Shown piece after piece: positions 18,912 to 27,175 of a stretch of DNA of 58,687 bases (position 1 is its first letter; each line of letters starts with the position of its first letter). The stretch is from the NCBI GenBank assembly GCA_016285355.1, contig JAEEQP010000024.1:1-58687 (forward strand). Reading direction: 5' to 3'. The notes below the pieces were generated by a model. The model had not been told where the DNA came from and made no database searches. It saw only the letters and a program-made list of their open reading frames with translations. This DNA is from Bacteroidales bacterium. GTDB taxonomy: Bacteria; Bacteroidota; Bacteroidia; Bacteroidales; F082. A program made the translations under genes and the position numbers.

Positions 18912-19490
18912 TTACAGTCTTTCATTCACCACATCCCAGTTGATGATTTGCCAAAGGGCATTCAGATGGTCGGGACGACGGTTCTGATAGTCGATGTAGT
19001 AAGCGTGCTCCCACACATCGAAAGTCAGCAAGGGTCTGAAGCCGCGCTGCACAGGGTTGCCGGCATTGGTTTCCTGCGTGATTTGGAGTTTTCCGTCCTT
19101 GTCGACGGAGAGCCACACCCAGCCAGAGCCGAACAATGTGGCACCTTTCTTAGTAAACTCTTCCTTGAAGGCTTCGAATGAACTGAATTGTTGGTCAATC
19201 CATTGGGCAATCACACCTGTGGGTTTGTTGTCGGCTTTTGGGGCGCGGAACTGCGTGAAATACAGGTTGTGGTTCAGAATCTGGCCAGCGTTGTTAAACA
19301 CGCCACCGTCGGCTGTCTTCACGATTTCTTCCAGAGGCATTTCCTCGTATTTTGTGCCTTCGATGAGGCCATTGAGGTTGTTGACATAGGCGTTCAAATG
19401 CTTGCCATGATGGAAACCCAATGTCTCTTTGCTGATGACAGGCTCCAATGCGTTTGCCTCGTAGGGCAACTTAATGAGTTCGTATTTCAT
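18912..19490 (-). CDS. sodB: Superoxide dismutase (Fe/Mn family)
   Basis: Converts superoxide to hydrogen peroxide and oxygen in the cytoplasm. The ATG at 19488-19490 (MKYELIKLPYEANALEPVISKETLGFHHGKH) gives 192 residues, the normal length. The frame extends to 19568, but that part overlaps the promoter and would add a non-homologous N-terminus. Metal ligands are visible: His in GFHHGKHLNAYV near residue 27, His in NHNLYFTQF near 75, and Asp and His in FDVWEHAYYIDYQNRRPDHL near 156-160. FGSGWVWL is also typical. In Bacteroides such enzymes are cambialistic Fe/Mn forms. The metal cannot be read here. Confidence 0.94.
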   Translation of the reverse strand: MKYELIKLPYEANALEPVISKETLGFHHGKHLNAYVNNLNGLIEGTKYEEMPLEEIVKTADGGVFNNAGQILNHNLYFTQFRAPKADNKPTGVIAQWIDQQFSSFEAFKEEFTKKGATLFGSGWVWLSVDKDGKLQITQETNAGNPVQRGFRPLLTFDVWEHAYYIDYQNRRPDHLNALWQIINWDVVNERL

Positions 19491-19518
19491 AATGTTGTGA
19501 TTTTGTTGTTCGTGGCTG

Positions 19519-19526
19519 CAAATATA
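19519..19526 (-). promoter_or_regulatory. Candidate -7 box (TATATTTG) of sodB
   Basis: On the minus strand TATATTTG lies 28 bases before the sodB start codon, in the gap after the sigma factor stop, with TTTC about 17 bases further upstream. It makes sodB separately transcribed from the sigma factor gene and rules out the longer sodB frame. Confidence 0.55.
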
Positions 19527-19564
19527 GAAAAAAGTAGGATTCCGAAACCGAAATCCCACATTTT

Positions 19565-20431
19565 TCATTGATTCATGTACATCTGATAGAGCGGAGAGTT
19601 GGGCTCCGACTTCAGCCGTTTCAAGGCACGGTCGCGAATCTGGCGGGTACGCTCACGCGAGATGTTGAGTTTCATCGCGATTTCCTCCAAAGAATATTCG
19701 CGCGAAGTGCCCAACCCGAAGTACATGCAGATGATGGTACGTTCCTTCTCGTTCAACATGTCGAGCGATCTTCGTATAGCCCTGCTCGTCGACTCCTGCT
19801 CCACTGCCGAATCGGTCTTAACCTCATCCTCCGCGACAAAGACATCCAAGAAATTGGCATCGTCCTCGTTGTCTAAAGGCGCATCGGTCGAGACGGCACG
19901 CGAGTTGAGACTCAACAGTTGGTCCACTTTGTCCTCAGGCATACCGAGTTCATCGGCAATCTCTTTCAGAGTAGGTCTGCGTTCCAACTTCTGCTCCAAC
20001 AGCGACACAGCTTTCTTCACCTTTGCCAAAGCCCCCACCTGGTTCATGGGCAGACGGATGATACGCGCCTGCTCGGCCACGGCTTGAAGGATGCTCTGAC
20101 GAATCCACCAAACGGCATACGAGATGAACTTGAAGCCACGTGTCTCGTCGAAACGCTGTGCAGCCTTCACTAAGCCAAGGTTACCTTCGTTGATAAGGTC
20201 TTGCAAGCTAAGTCCTTGGTTCTGATACTGTTTGGCCACCGAAACGACGAAGCGCAGGTTGGCCTTCACCAATTTGTCCAAAGCGGCTTTATCACCTGCC
20301 TTGATACGCTGAGCCAGTTCGACTTCCTCATCGGTAGTCAGCAGGCTCTCCTTCGCAATGTCGGCCAGGTACTTGTCTAACGTGCCCACATTGCGGTCAG
20401 TGATCTGTTTTGAAATTTTCAGTTGTCTCAT
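19565..20431 (-). CDS. rpoD: Primary RNA polymerase sigma factor (RpoD/SigA family, short Bacteroidota form)
   Basis: A 288-residue sigma-70 with regions 1.2 (LDKYLADIAKESLLTTDEEVELA), 2 (LVKANLRFVVSVAKQYQNQGLSLQDLINEGNLGLVKAAQRFD and FKFISYAVWWIRQSILQA), 3 (RRPTLKEIADELGMPEDKVD) and 4 (LNEKERTIICMYFG, YSLEEIAMKLNISRERTRQI). It lacks the long region 1.1, as usual for the Bacteroidota primary sigma that reads the TTTG / TAnnTTTG promoters found across this window. The leader before the ATG contains 8-nt-period A/T-rich sequence. The identification is secure. Confidence 0.95.
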   Translation of the reverse strand: MRQLKISKQITDRNVGTLDKYLADIAKESLLTTDEEVELAQRIKAGDKAALDKLVKANLRFVVSVAKQYQNQGLSLQDLINEGNLGLVKAAQRFDETRGFKFISYAVWWIRQSILQAVAEQARIIRLPMNQVGALAKVKKAVSLLEQKLERRPTLKEIADELGMPEDKVDQLLSLNSRAVSTDAPLDNEDDANFLDVFVAEDEVKTDSAVEQESTSRAIRRSLDMLNEKERTIICMYFGLGTSREYSLEEIAMKLNISRERTRQIRDRALKRLKSEPNSPLYQMYMNQ

Positions 20432-20461
20432 TTCTTTCTAATCTTTAATTGTTTAATTGTT
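20432..20461 (-). repeat. 8-nt-period A/T-rich leader of the sigma factor gene
   Basis: Read on the minus strand the bases before the start codon are aacaatta, aacaatta, aagattag, aaagaa, then ATG. The period of 8 and the absence of a Shine-Dalgarno sequence match the leaders at 2490, 4582, 10340 and 23967. Confidence 0.5.
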
Positions 20462-20629
20462 TCACATTCAATATCTTACTCATCATAACTCTCCCACTTG
20501 ATTTTTTGCATAATCTGTCCATCGAAGGAGGTCGAAATCTATCGGCCTACTCGAAGCACAAGCTAAATTACTATCAAAAACCGTACCGAAGTCTTTGATT
20601 CTCAGAAAAATTCTTTCTTTTCTACATTT

Positions 20630-22093
20630 TTAGTAGTAGAACGTTCCCATCATGCCGTTGGGATAGATGCCTTCGATGGTGGTGCGACGCGAACGGACAC
20701 CCAAGGCATTCTCAAGGTCAGTCTTGCTGTTCACCACATAGCCATTCACCTTAGTGATGACGAAATCGACAGGGACACCAGAATTCATGAAGCGGCCTTG
20801 GCGGATTTCGACAATCTTCAATCCAGCATTGATGTTAAGTCGGCTCATGTCGTTCTGGTTGATGGGTTGCAACATCAGTCCAAACTCGGAATTGTAGAAG
20901 CTGTCGCCTTTCCTGACCACATCCACATTGCCTGCCTCGTTGAGCAAGGTCAATTCAAAGTGCTGACGACGGCCATTGCGGTTCACTTCCAGTTTCAGCT
21001 TATCGCCAGGACGATACTGACGAACGGTTTCCATCAATTGGGTAACCGTATTCACCTTTTTACCATTAATTGAGGTCACCACATCACCCTTTTGTACTCC
21101 TGCCAGTTTGGCAGCACCACCTTCGGTAACTTCTGCAACATATACACCCTCAATGTTTTCCAAGCCTTCTTTTTCGGCTAATTCTTGGGTGAGTTCAGCA
21201 GGATAAATGCCGAGATAACCGCGTTGGGTCTCGCCGTAAAGCAGCAGGTCGTCGACCACTTTGCGCACAATGTTAGCCGGAATGGCGAAGGAATAACCCT
21301 CGTAAGAGCCAGTGTGTGAAGCGATAGCTGCATTGATACCGACCAACTCGCCCTTTGTGTTCACCAAAGCGCCACCACTGTTGCCCGGGTTGACGGCAGC
21401 ATCCGTCTGGATGAAGGATTCAACCGAAGTGCCTTCGCCCAAGATACTGAGGTTGCGTGCTTTAGCACTCACAATACCAGCCGTAACAGTTGAAGTCAGG
21501 TTGAAAGGATTACCCACGGCAAGCACCCATTCGCCGATGTGCACATTGTCGGAATCACCAAAAGTTAAATAGTCCAAATCTTCGGCATCCACCTTAATCA
21601 AAGCCAAATCGGTGGTCGGGTCGGTACCGATAATGGTAGCGGTCTTCTTCACCTTGTTATTAAAGGTAACCTCCACCTCGTCAGCACCTTCCACCACGTG
21701 GTTATTGGTGACGATATATCCATCGGGAGTCAACACGACGCCAGAACCATAGGCCACCATCGTGTTGTTACGCGTCTGGCCAGGATAGCCATAGAGTTGG
21801 CCGAGCAAGGCTCCGAAGAAGTCATTGTAAGTGGTACTTTGTCTCACCACTTTGGTCATGATATGCACCACGGCATCGACACTGCGCTCGGCAGCATCAA
21901 CGAAATCAGGCGTGTTTTGGGCAGGCAGGAACGCTGCACGTTGCACTTGGGGTTGCTGAACCTCCTCGATTTGAGTAACAGGTTCTTGTCGTTCATTTTG
22001 GGTCAATTCTTCATTCGTTGTTTGGGTCTTGTTACCACACGATGTCGCCATCAACAGTCCGGCGAGCACCAACATCATACTCACTTTTCTCAT
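20630..22093 (-). CDS. HtrA/DegP-type periplasmic serine protease, lipoprotein
   Basis: A 487-residue Do-family protease and chaperone for envelope protein quality control. The signal MRKVSMMLVLAGLLMATSC has a lipobox Cys at 19, so it is probably lipid anchored. The trypsin-like domain carries His132 in VTNNHVVEG, Asp162 in TTDLALIKV and Ser239 in NPGNSGGAL. PDZ1 spans about 290-375 (GVYVAEVTEGGAAKLAGVQKGDVV) and PDZ2 about 400-470 with a weaker sequence. The ORF ends in GTFYY, an aromatic C-terminus. The upstream gap to 22262 contains a promoter for the divergent GNAT gene; no clear minus-strand promoter is seen. Confidence 0.93.
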   Translation of the reverse strand: MRKVSMMLVLAGLLMATSCGNKTQTTNEELTQNERQEPVTQIEEVQQPQVQRAAFLPAQNTPDFVDAAERSVDAVVHIMTKVVRQSTTYNDFFGALLGQLYGYPGQTRNNTMVAYGSGVVLTPDGYIVTNNHVVEGADEVEVTFNNKVKKTATIIGTDPTTDLALIKVDAEDLDYLTFGDSDNVHIGEWVLAVGNPFNLTSTVTAGIVSAKARNLSILGEGTSVESFIQTDAAVNPGNSGGALVNTKGELVGINAAIASHTGSYEGYSFAIPANIVRKVVDDLLLYGETQRGYLGIYPAELTQELAEKEGLENIEGVYVAEVTEGGAAKLAGVQKGDVVTSINGKKVNTVTQLMETVRQYRPGDKLKLEVNRNGRRQHFELTLLNEAGNVDVVRKGDSFYNSEFGLMLQPINQNDMSRLNINAGLKIVEIRQGRFMNSGVPVDFVITKVNGYVVNSKTDLENALGVRSRRTTIEGIYPNGMMGTFYY

Positions 22094-22175
22094 CTTATCT
22101 TAGTTTTATGGATTTGTTTTTAATCTTTATCGTCTCATTAATGCTTTTTTTCAACCTTTATTGCACCGAAAAGTG

Positions 22176-22183
22176 TATTTTTG
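22176..22183 (+). promoter_or_regulatory. Candidate -7 box (TATTTTTG) of the GNAT-mltG pair
   Basis: A perfect TAnnTTTG in the divergent gap upstream of the acetyltransferase gene at 22263. The implied leader is about 75 bases long. The -33 element is not obvious. Confidence 0.45.
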
Positions 22184-22262
22184 TCGAAAATTTAGCGGAG
22201 AGGGCTTATCAAATTATGTGCCAATCTTTGCGTAAACTACAGATTTTTCTTGACTTGCACCT

Positions 22263-22784
22263 ATGTTCATCAAGGACGAAACCATAATGCTCCGTTGCGC
22301 TGAGCCTGAAGACGCCGAGTTGATTTACCGTTGGGAGAACGACAGGGACAATTGGCGGGTCAGCGGGACGCACGTGCCATTCACTCGTTTTCAGATTGAA
22401 CAGTTCCTGCTGAGCAACAACGACTTATTCAGCCAAAAGCAGCTTCGGTTGATGATTGACTTGAACGAAACTGGCGAATCCATCGGCTGCATTGATATTT
22501 TTGATTACGATACCCTCAACCAACGTGCAGGATTAGGCATTTTGATTGACAAGTCGCATCGCCAGCAAGGTTTTGCCAAGGCTGCATTGGCTTTGTGTGT
22601 TGAGTATCTTTTCAAGGACGTATTGCTCCATCAGGTGTATTGTTCCATCGACGAAACCAACACGGAGAGCCAGCAACTCTTTCTTGGCCAAGGATTTATG
22701 CTTTGCGGAAAAAGAAAAGACTGGATTCGTACCAAAGTTGGATATATTGACATTCTTGAGTATCAGTTGATTAATAATGAATAA
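22263..22784 (+). CDS. GNAT family N-acetyltransferase (RimJ/RimL-like)
   Basis: A 173-residue acetyl-CoA-dependent acetyltransferase. MLRCAEPEDAELIYRWEND at residues 9-27 is the beta1-alpha1 start typical of the RimJ/RimL/SpeG-like group. GLGILIDKSHRQQGFAKAAL near residue 90 contains the acetyl-CoA pyrophosphate loop (R/Q-x-x-G-x-A form). ETNTESQQLFLGQGFMLCGKRKDWI is the C-terminal signature. It lies 3 bases before mltG, so the two are probably one transcript. The acceptor (ribosomal protein N-terminus, polyamine or other) cannot be inferred. Confidence 0.85.
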   Translation: MFIKDETIMLRCAEPEDAELIYRWENDRDNWRVSGTHVPFTRFQIEQFLLSNNDLFSQKQLRLMIDLNETGESIGCIDIFDYDTLNQRAGLGILIDKSHRQQGFAKAALALCVEYLFKDVLLHQVYCSIDETNTESQQLFLGQGFMLCGKRKDWIRTKVGYIDILEYQLINNE

Positions 22785-22787
22785 ACC

Positions 22788-23891
22788 ATGATCAAAATAC
22801 AAACCACACTTCCCAAAGAAAACAAGTCCCGCAAAAGTGGCAAAAAGAAAAATGGCAAGCGAACTGGATTAGCGGTGTTCTTGGTATTAGGCATCTTGCT
22901 GATTTTTGCTTTGGCTTTCGGCTACTGGCTGTTCCGCACGGTGATGTCGCCCAATGAGGCTACGCCCGACGGCAAAGAAGTAGTCGTTTATATTCCCACG
23001 AGCAGCACCTACGAGGATGTGCAATCCATTCTGTCAGAGGCCAACATCCTTATCAACCCGAAGAGTTTCAACTGGGTAGCCAAAAAGAAAGAATATCCCG
23101 AAAACGTTCACCCTGGAAGATATATTGTGAAAGACGGCATGAGCAACAACGAGTTGGTTAACATGCTGAGAGGTGGGTTGCAAAGCCCGGTGAAAGTCTC
23201 GTTCAACAATATCCGTAATGTGGACATGCTGGCAGGACGTATTGCCACACAAATCGAGGCTGACTCCGCTTCAATTTCCAATCTGCTTCATAACGAGGAA
23301 TATATCAACCAATTAGGCTTCAACAATTACACCATCCCTGCCCTATTCTTGCCAGATACTTACGAGTTTTATTGGAACACCGATGCGGAAGGTTTCGTAG
23401 TCCGTATGTTTCAAGAATACAACAAGTTCTGGAACGAAGAGCGCAAGCAGCAAGCCCAAGCCAAAGGTTTGACACCTATTGAAGTCAGCACTTTGGCATC
23501 CATCGTCAACAAGGAAACCAATATGAGTGATGAGATGCCTCGTGTGGCAGGTGTTTACATCAACCGTCTGAAAAACAACTGGTTGCTGCAAGCTGACCCG
23601 ACCCTTGTCTTTGCCTGGAACGACTACAACATCAAACGCGTGCTCGACCGCCACAAGGAAATCGAGTCACCCTACAACACCTATAAATATCCTGGACTGC
23701 CTCCTGGCCCCATTTGCATTCCTTCCATTGCTGCCATCAAAGCCGTGCTCAACGCTGAAGACCATCATTATTTTTACTTCTGCGCCAAGGAGGATTTCTC
23801 TGGCTACCATAATTTCGCCAAAACTCTGGCCGAACACAACCGCAATGCAGCTAAATACCAACAGGCACTTAACCAACGAGGAATAAAATAG
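22788..23891 (+). CDS. mltG: Endolytic peptidoglycan transglycosylase MltG
   Basis: Cleaves nascent glycan strands in the periplasm and sets their length. A basic cytoplasmic N-terminus (about residues 1-28) is followed by one membrane helix (TGLAVFLVLGILLIFALAFGYWLF), a LysM-like subdomain (VVVYIPTSSTYEDVQSILSEANIL) and the YceG catalytic domain with LASIVNKETNMSDEMPRVAGVYINRL near residue 243, including the catalytic Glu, then LQADPTLVFAW, YNTYKYPGLPPGPICIPS and AIKAVLNAEDHHYFYFCA. The 367-residue length fits. The short gap to the GNAT gene suggests co-transcription. Confidence 0.94.
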   Translation: MIKIQTTLPKENKSRKSGKKKNGKRTGLAVFLVLGILLIFALAFGYWLFRTVMSPNEATPDGKEVVVYIPTSSTYEDVQSILSEANILINPKSFNWVAKKKEYPENVHPGRYIVKDGMSNNELVNMLRGGLQSPVKVSFNNIRNVDMLAGRIATQIEADSASISNLLHNEEYINQLGFNNYTIPALFLPDTYEFYWNTDAEGFVVRMFQEYNKFWNEERKQQAQAKGLTPIEVSTLASIVNKETNMSDEMPRVAGVYINRLKNNWLLQADPTLVFAWNDYNIKRVLDRHKEIESPYNTYKYPGLPPGPICIPSIAAIKAVLNAEDHHYFYFCAKEDFSGYHNFAKTLAEHNRNAAKYQQALNQRGIK

Positions 23892-23895
23892 AGTT

Positions 23896-23962
23896 AAGGT
23901 CCCTGAGCCCGTCGAAGGGCCGACCAGTATGAAGACGGTGCTTCGACAGGCTCAGCAACCTG
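23896..23962. repeat. Palindromic intergenic repeat, family B (second copy)
   Basis: aaggtccctgagcccgtcga then agggcc is answered by ggtgcttcgacaggctcagc then aacct as an imperfect inverted repeat. It starts 5 bases after the mltG stop and matches the element at 3433-3504. Confidence 0.8.
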
Positions 23963-23966
23963 CATT

Positions 23967-24014
23967 AACTGAACAACTGAACAACTGAATAACTGAACAA
24001 CTAAACAACTGATA
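23967..24014 (+). repeat. Six tandem 8-bp units directly before a start codon
   Basis: aactgaac, aactgaac, aactgaat, aactgaac, aactaaac, aactgata: six consecutive octamers ending two bases before the ATG at 24017. This is the clearest of the 8-nt-period leaders in the window. Confidence 0.85.
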
Positions 24015-24016
24015 CA

Positions 24017-25360
24017 ATGAAAGCATTCAAAGCATACGACATCCGTGGCGAATGGGGTACCGACCTCAACGAAGACATCGCCTACCGCATCGGCTATTTC
24101 CTGCCCGATGTGCTTGACACGGACACCTATCTTGTGGGTCGAGACATGAGACTTTCCTCCGAAGCCATGTTCGAAAACCTTACCCGAGGCCTAACCGATC
24201 GTGGCAAAAACGTGGATTACATCGGACTTTCCACCACGCCTTTGGTTTATTGGTCAACGGCGAAGTATGGCTATAAAGCCTCGGTACAAATTACCGCTTC
24301 GCACAATCCCAAGAATCATAACGGCTTGAAGATTTCAGCCGCCAACGCGCTGCCTGTAGGCTATGACACTGGTCTGAACCGGCTCGAAGCCTTGGTGGAA
24401 AGCAACGCACCCACAACGCCTTGCGAGAAAAAAGGCCAAATCCGCGAACGGAATGTCTACACCGATTATCTCGCTTTCCAGAAAAAGTTTGTCGGCGATT
24501 TGAGCAACCTCAACATCGCAGTGGATTGCAGCAATGGCATGGCTTCGCTTTTCGTCCATGAACTCATTGGCAAGGCGTATTACATCAACGACACCCTTGA
24601 CGGCAACTTCCCCAACCACGAGCCCAACCCATTGGAAACCAACGCACAAGAACAAATCAAGGCTTTGGTGCTGAAGGAAAAATGTGACATCGGCTTGCTC
24701 TTCGATGGCGATGCCGACCGCATCACTTTCATCGACGAAAAAGGCCGTTTCATCAGTCCCGACCTCATCATTGCTTTCCTGGGAGACTATTTCATTGGCG
24801 AGCAGCACCAGAAAGGCATCGTTTTGCAGGACATCCGCAGTTCGCGTGCCATTCAGGAATATTTGAACAAGTATCAAGCCAAGGTGGAGACCTGGCGTGT
24901 AGGTCGTGCCTACGCTGCCTTGAAACTCAGGGAATTAGATGGCTGCTATGGCGGAGAGTTGGCCGGTCATTACTATTTCCGCGATTTCTATTACTCCGAC
25001 TCTGCCCTGTTGGCTGCCTCCATCGTGCTTCGCCTCTTGGCCGAACGCAAAAAAGAAGGCAAAACAATGAGCCAAATCATTGACGAAATCTCACCTTATT
25101 CCAATTCTGGCGAAATCAACTTCAAGATTGAGAACAAACAAGCCGTGATGGATGCAGTTCGCGACCTCTTTATGAATAAGGGAAAAACTGAGCGTTTCCT
25201 AGACTTTGACGGCTACCGTCTCGACCAATCCGACTGGTGGCTCAACATACGTCCTTCTAACACAGAGCCTTACCTACGCTTCTTGTGTGAGGCCAAAAGC
25301 AACGCCAAACTGCAAGAAATCATCAGCACGGTGAAGGAAATCGTTGAAAAATGGTCATGA
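24017..25360 (+). CDS. Phosphomannomutase/phosphoglucomutase (alpha-D-phosphohexomutase)
   Basis: Moves phosphate between O1 and O6 of hexose phosphates for nucleotide-sugar synthesis. A 447-residue enzyme with the four expected loops: active-site Ser in QITASHNPKNHNGLK near residue 95, Mg-binding DGDADRI near 234, the sugar loop GGELAGHYYF near 314, and the phosphate loop RPSNTEPYLR near 415. MKAFKAYDIRGEWG at the N-terminus is typical of the PMM/PGM (AlgC/ManB) subfamily. A second phosphohexomutase, of the GlmM type, is at 27618. Which hexose this one prefers cannot be told. Confidence 0.93.
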   Translation: MKAFKAYDIRGEWGTDLNEDIAYRIGYFLPDVLDTDTYLVGRDMRLSSEAMFENLTRGLTDRGKNVDYIGLSTTPLVYWSTAKYGYKASVQITASHNPKNHNGLKISAANALPVGYDTGLNRLEALVESNAPTTPCEKKGQIRERNVYTDYLAFQKKFVGDLSNLNIAVDCSNGMASLFVHELIGKAYYINDTLDGNFPNHEPNPLETNAQEQIKALVLKEKCDIGLLFDGDADRITFIDEKGRFISPDLIIAFLGDYFIGEQHQKGIVLQDIRSSRAIQEYLNKYQAKVETWRVGRAYAALKLRELDGCYGGELAGHYYFRDFYYSDSALLAASIVLRLLAERKKEGKTMSQIIDEISPYSNSGEINFKIENKQAVMDAVRDLFMNKGKTERFLDFDGYRLDQSDWWLNIRPSNTEPYLRFLCEAKSNAKLQEIISTVKEIVEKWS

Positions 25361-25376
25361 CGATTTAAAAAATGGT

Positions 25377-25384
25377 TACTTTTG
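25377..25384 (+). promoter_or_regulatory. Candidate -7 box (TACTTTTG) of the TPR lipoprotein gene
   Basis: A perfect TAnnTTTG 16 bases before the ATG at 25401 and 16 bases after the mutase stop. No good -33 element is seen. Confidence 0.5.
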
Positions 25385-25400
25385 CACAAAATAACACCCG

Positions 25401-25811
25401 ATGAAAAGACTGACAATTTTACTTACCACATTGATTATCTTTGTATTATCAAGCTGCGAGAATCCCGCAAAGTCGCGCCAATACATGGACGAAGGAGCTA
25501 AATTAATGTTGAGGTACAGCCAATATGAGGAAGCCGAAGAAGCGTTCACCAAGGCCATCAAGTATGACAAAAACAATTATGAGGCCTATTATTATCGCGG
25601 TTGCGCCAAAGTCAATGCCTCAAAATACAGGGATGCTATTGCCGATTTCGAAAAGGCCGTTGAGCTGAAACCCGACTATGCCGACGCTTATTTTAACTTA
25701 GGAAGGACTTACTACATGTTGAATGACGAAGACAAGGCTTGCGAATATTATCAACTTGCGGCAAAATACGGTCGTCCCAATTTGGAAGACTATCTGAAAA
25801 GATGTAATTGA
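25401..25811 (+). CDS. Tetratricopeptide-repeat lipoprotein
   Basis: A 136-residue protein with a lipoprotein signal (MKRLTILLTTLIIFVLSSC, Cys at 19) and two to three TPR units: YSQYEEAEEAFTKAIKYDKNNYEAYYYRGCAKV, SKYRDAIADFEKAVELKPDYADAYFNLGRTYYM and NDEDKACEYYQLAAKYG. TPRs mediate protein-protein contacts, here at the periplasmic face of a membrane. It has its own probable promoter and lies convergent to the MORN-type gene with a 12-base gap. The partner is unknown. Confidence 0.88.
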   Translation: MKRLTILLTTLIIFVLSSCENPAKSRQYMDEGAKLMLRYSQYEEAEEAFTKAIKYDKNNYEAYYYRGCAKVNASKYRDAIADFEKAVELKPDYADAYFNLGRTYYMLNDEDKACEYYQLAAKYGRPNLEDYLKRCN

Positions 25812-25823
25812 TAACCAACAGAT

Positions 25824-26495
25824 TTACTGAGCCCCAAAAGAATCCTCAGCGATGACATCGCCGTCTTCGTTATAGGTTTTCCATAGCCCAACTTTTTCCC
25901 CTTTTGCATATTGACCCTCCTCTTTCAAGGCCGTGCTAGGGTAATATGTTTTGGTCGGGCCATCCAACATGCCATTATGGTACTGGCATTCCATCAGCAA
26001 GGTTCCTGTGTCGGAATACTTGCGACACTGTCCTTCTGGCTGCCCCTCAACATATTGGGTTTCTTCGGCCAGCACACCGTTATTCGGGTTGTAAAGTTTT
26101 GACCAACCATGCACCTTCCCTTCCTTATTGTCCTCTACCAGAATCAGTTGCGAGGCATCGTTATAATATTTCCACTCCCCTTCTTTCTTTTGGTTTTGGT
26201 AATATCCTGTGGCAATCATCTTTCCATCCGGGGCGTAAGTCTTGTTCAAAGCTTTCTCGCCTGATTTATCAAACTCGTTGGTTGCCTTCAGGTTACCCTG
26301 TTCATCATAATACTTGAAAGTACCCTTGCATTTGTCGTTTTTGAAGTGGCCTTCATAGCGCAATTGCCCATTGGGATAAAAGCCGCGCCAAACACCCTGC
26401 CGACGGCCTTTTGAATCGGTTTTGTTGAAGTCCTGCGACATCAAAGGCGAGACGGCAAACAGCAGAGTCATAAGCATTAAGACATATCTTTTCAT
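25824..26495 (-). CDS. MORN-variant repeat protein (YwqK-antitoxin-like family), exported
   Basis: A 223-residue protein with a signal peptide (MKRYVLMLMTLLFAVSPLMSQ) and about seven repeats of the type GxWxxYYxNGxLxxExxYxxGKxxG: GVWRGFYPNGQLRYEGHFKN, GTFKYYDEQGNLKATNEF, GEWKYYNDASQLILVEDNKEGKVHG, GQCRKYSDTGTLLMECQYHNG. Databases often name this family toxin-antitoxin system YwqK family antitoxin, but the exported beta-repeat form here has no nearby toxin and I would not infer a TA role. It is divergent from recR with facing promoters at 26514-26544. Confidence 0.82.
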   Translation of the reverse strand: MKRYVLMLMTLLFAVSPLMSQDFNKTDSKGRRQGVWRGFYPNGQLRYEGHFKNDKCKGTFKYYDEQGNLKATNEFDKSGEKALNKTYAPDGKMIATGYYQNQKKEGEWKYYNDASQLILVEDNKEGKVHGWSKLYNPNNGVLAEETQYVEGQPEGQCRKYSDTGTLLMECQYHNGMLDGPTKTYYPSTALKEEGQYAKGEKVGLWKTYNEDGDVIAEDSFGAQ

Positions 26496-26513
26496 GATTT
26501 CATTGGTTTTGAG

Positions 26514-26544
26514 TGTGCAAATTTAAGGAAATAACTTAATTTTG
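26514..26544 (+). promoter_or_regulatory. recR promoter, interlocked with a divergent minus-strand -7 box
   Basis: TGTG at 26514-26517 and TAATTTTG at 26537-26544, spaced by 19 bases, match the Bacteroidota promoter with one mismatch in the -33 box. Inside it, at 26518-26525, the minus strand reads TAAATTTG, the candidate -7 box of the MORN-type gene, so the two promoters overlap physically. Confidence 0.6.
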
Positions 26545-26557
26545 CAGCAATTATTGT

Positions 26558-27169
26558 ATGGCGGAATTTTCATCCATATTGTTGGAGAATGCGGTCGAGT
26601 CGCTTTCAAAATTGCCAGGTATCGGCAAGAAAACGGCGTTACGGTTGGCTTTGCATCTGCTCAACGAGGACACGCTTGAGACCGAACAACTTGCTGATTC
26701 ACTGTTGAAAATGAAGCACAACATCATGTTGTGTGAGCGTTGCTACAACATCAGCGACACCAAGGTCTGCTCCATTTGCAGCAATCCGCGCCGCGACGAA
26801 AACACGCTTTGTGTGGTAGCCGACATGCGCGATGTGCTGGCCATCGAACGAACAGCGTCCTACAATGGATTGTATCATGTTTTGGGTGGCGTCATCAGCC
26901 CTATTGAAGGGATTTCTCCGCATGACCTTAAGATTGCACAACTTGTGCAACGCACACAAAAAGAAGACATTAAGGAAATCATTTTGGCACTGCCAGCCAC
27001 CATTGAGGGTGACACAACCAATTTCTACATTTTCCGTCAATTGAATGATTTTCAGGGGAAAATTTCTGTGATTTCAAAGGGAATCGCTGTAGGCGATGCT
27101 TTGGAATTTGTGGATGAGGTGACCTTAGGTCGTTCGATACAGAACAGGATTCCGTTTAATCAAAAATGA
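26558..27169 (+). CDS. recR: Recombination mediator protein RecR
   Basis: Loads RecA at gaps together with RecO/RecF. At 203 residues it has normal length, with the N-terminal helix-hairpin-helix (LSKLPGIGKKTALRLALHLL, residues 17-36), the four-Cys zinc finger (CERCYNISDTKVCSIC near residue 57), the TOPRIM motif (CVVADMRDVLAIERT near 87) and the C-terminal Walker-like region (LGRSIQNRIPF). A family A repeat starts 7 bases after the stop. The identification is secure. Confidence 0.95.
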   Translation: MAEFSSILLENAVESLSKLPGIGKKTALRLALHLLNEDTLETEQLADSLLKMKHNIMLCERCYNISDTKVCSICSNPRRDENTLCVVADMRDVLAIERTASYNGLYHVLGGVISPIEGISPHDLKIAQLVQRTQKEDIKEIILALPATIEGDTTNFYIFRQLNDFQGKISVISKGIAVGDALEFVDEVTLGRSIQNRIPFNQK

Positions 27170-27175
27170 TTTTTT

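Noticed and set aside
22018..22287. An 89-codon plus-strand frame bridging htrA and the GNAT gene
   Set aside because: It overlaps the antisense of htrA and the promoter at 22176, and has no plausible homology.
23967..24014. Possible CRISPR or iteron array
   Set aside because: Only six contiguous 8-bp units with no spacers, immediately before a start codon; treated as a leader repeat.
25824..26495. Toxin-antitoxin role for the YwqK-type protein
   Set aside because: The protein is exported, is made of MORN-like repeats and has no toxin neighbour; the database-style name is not evidence here.
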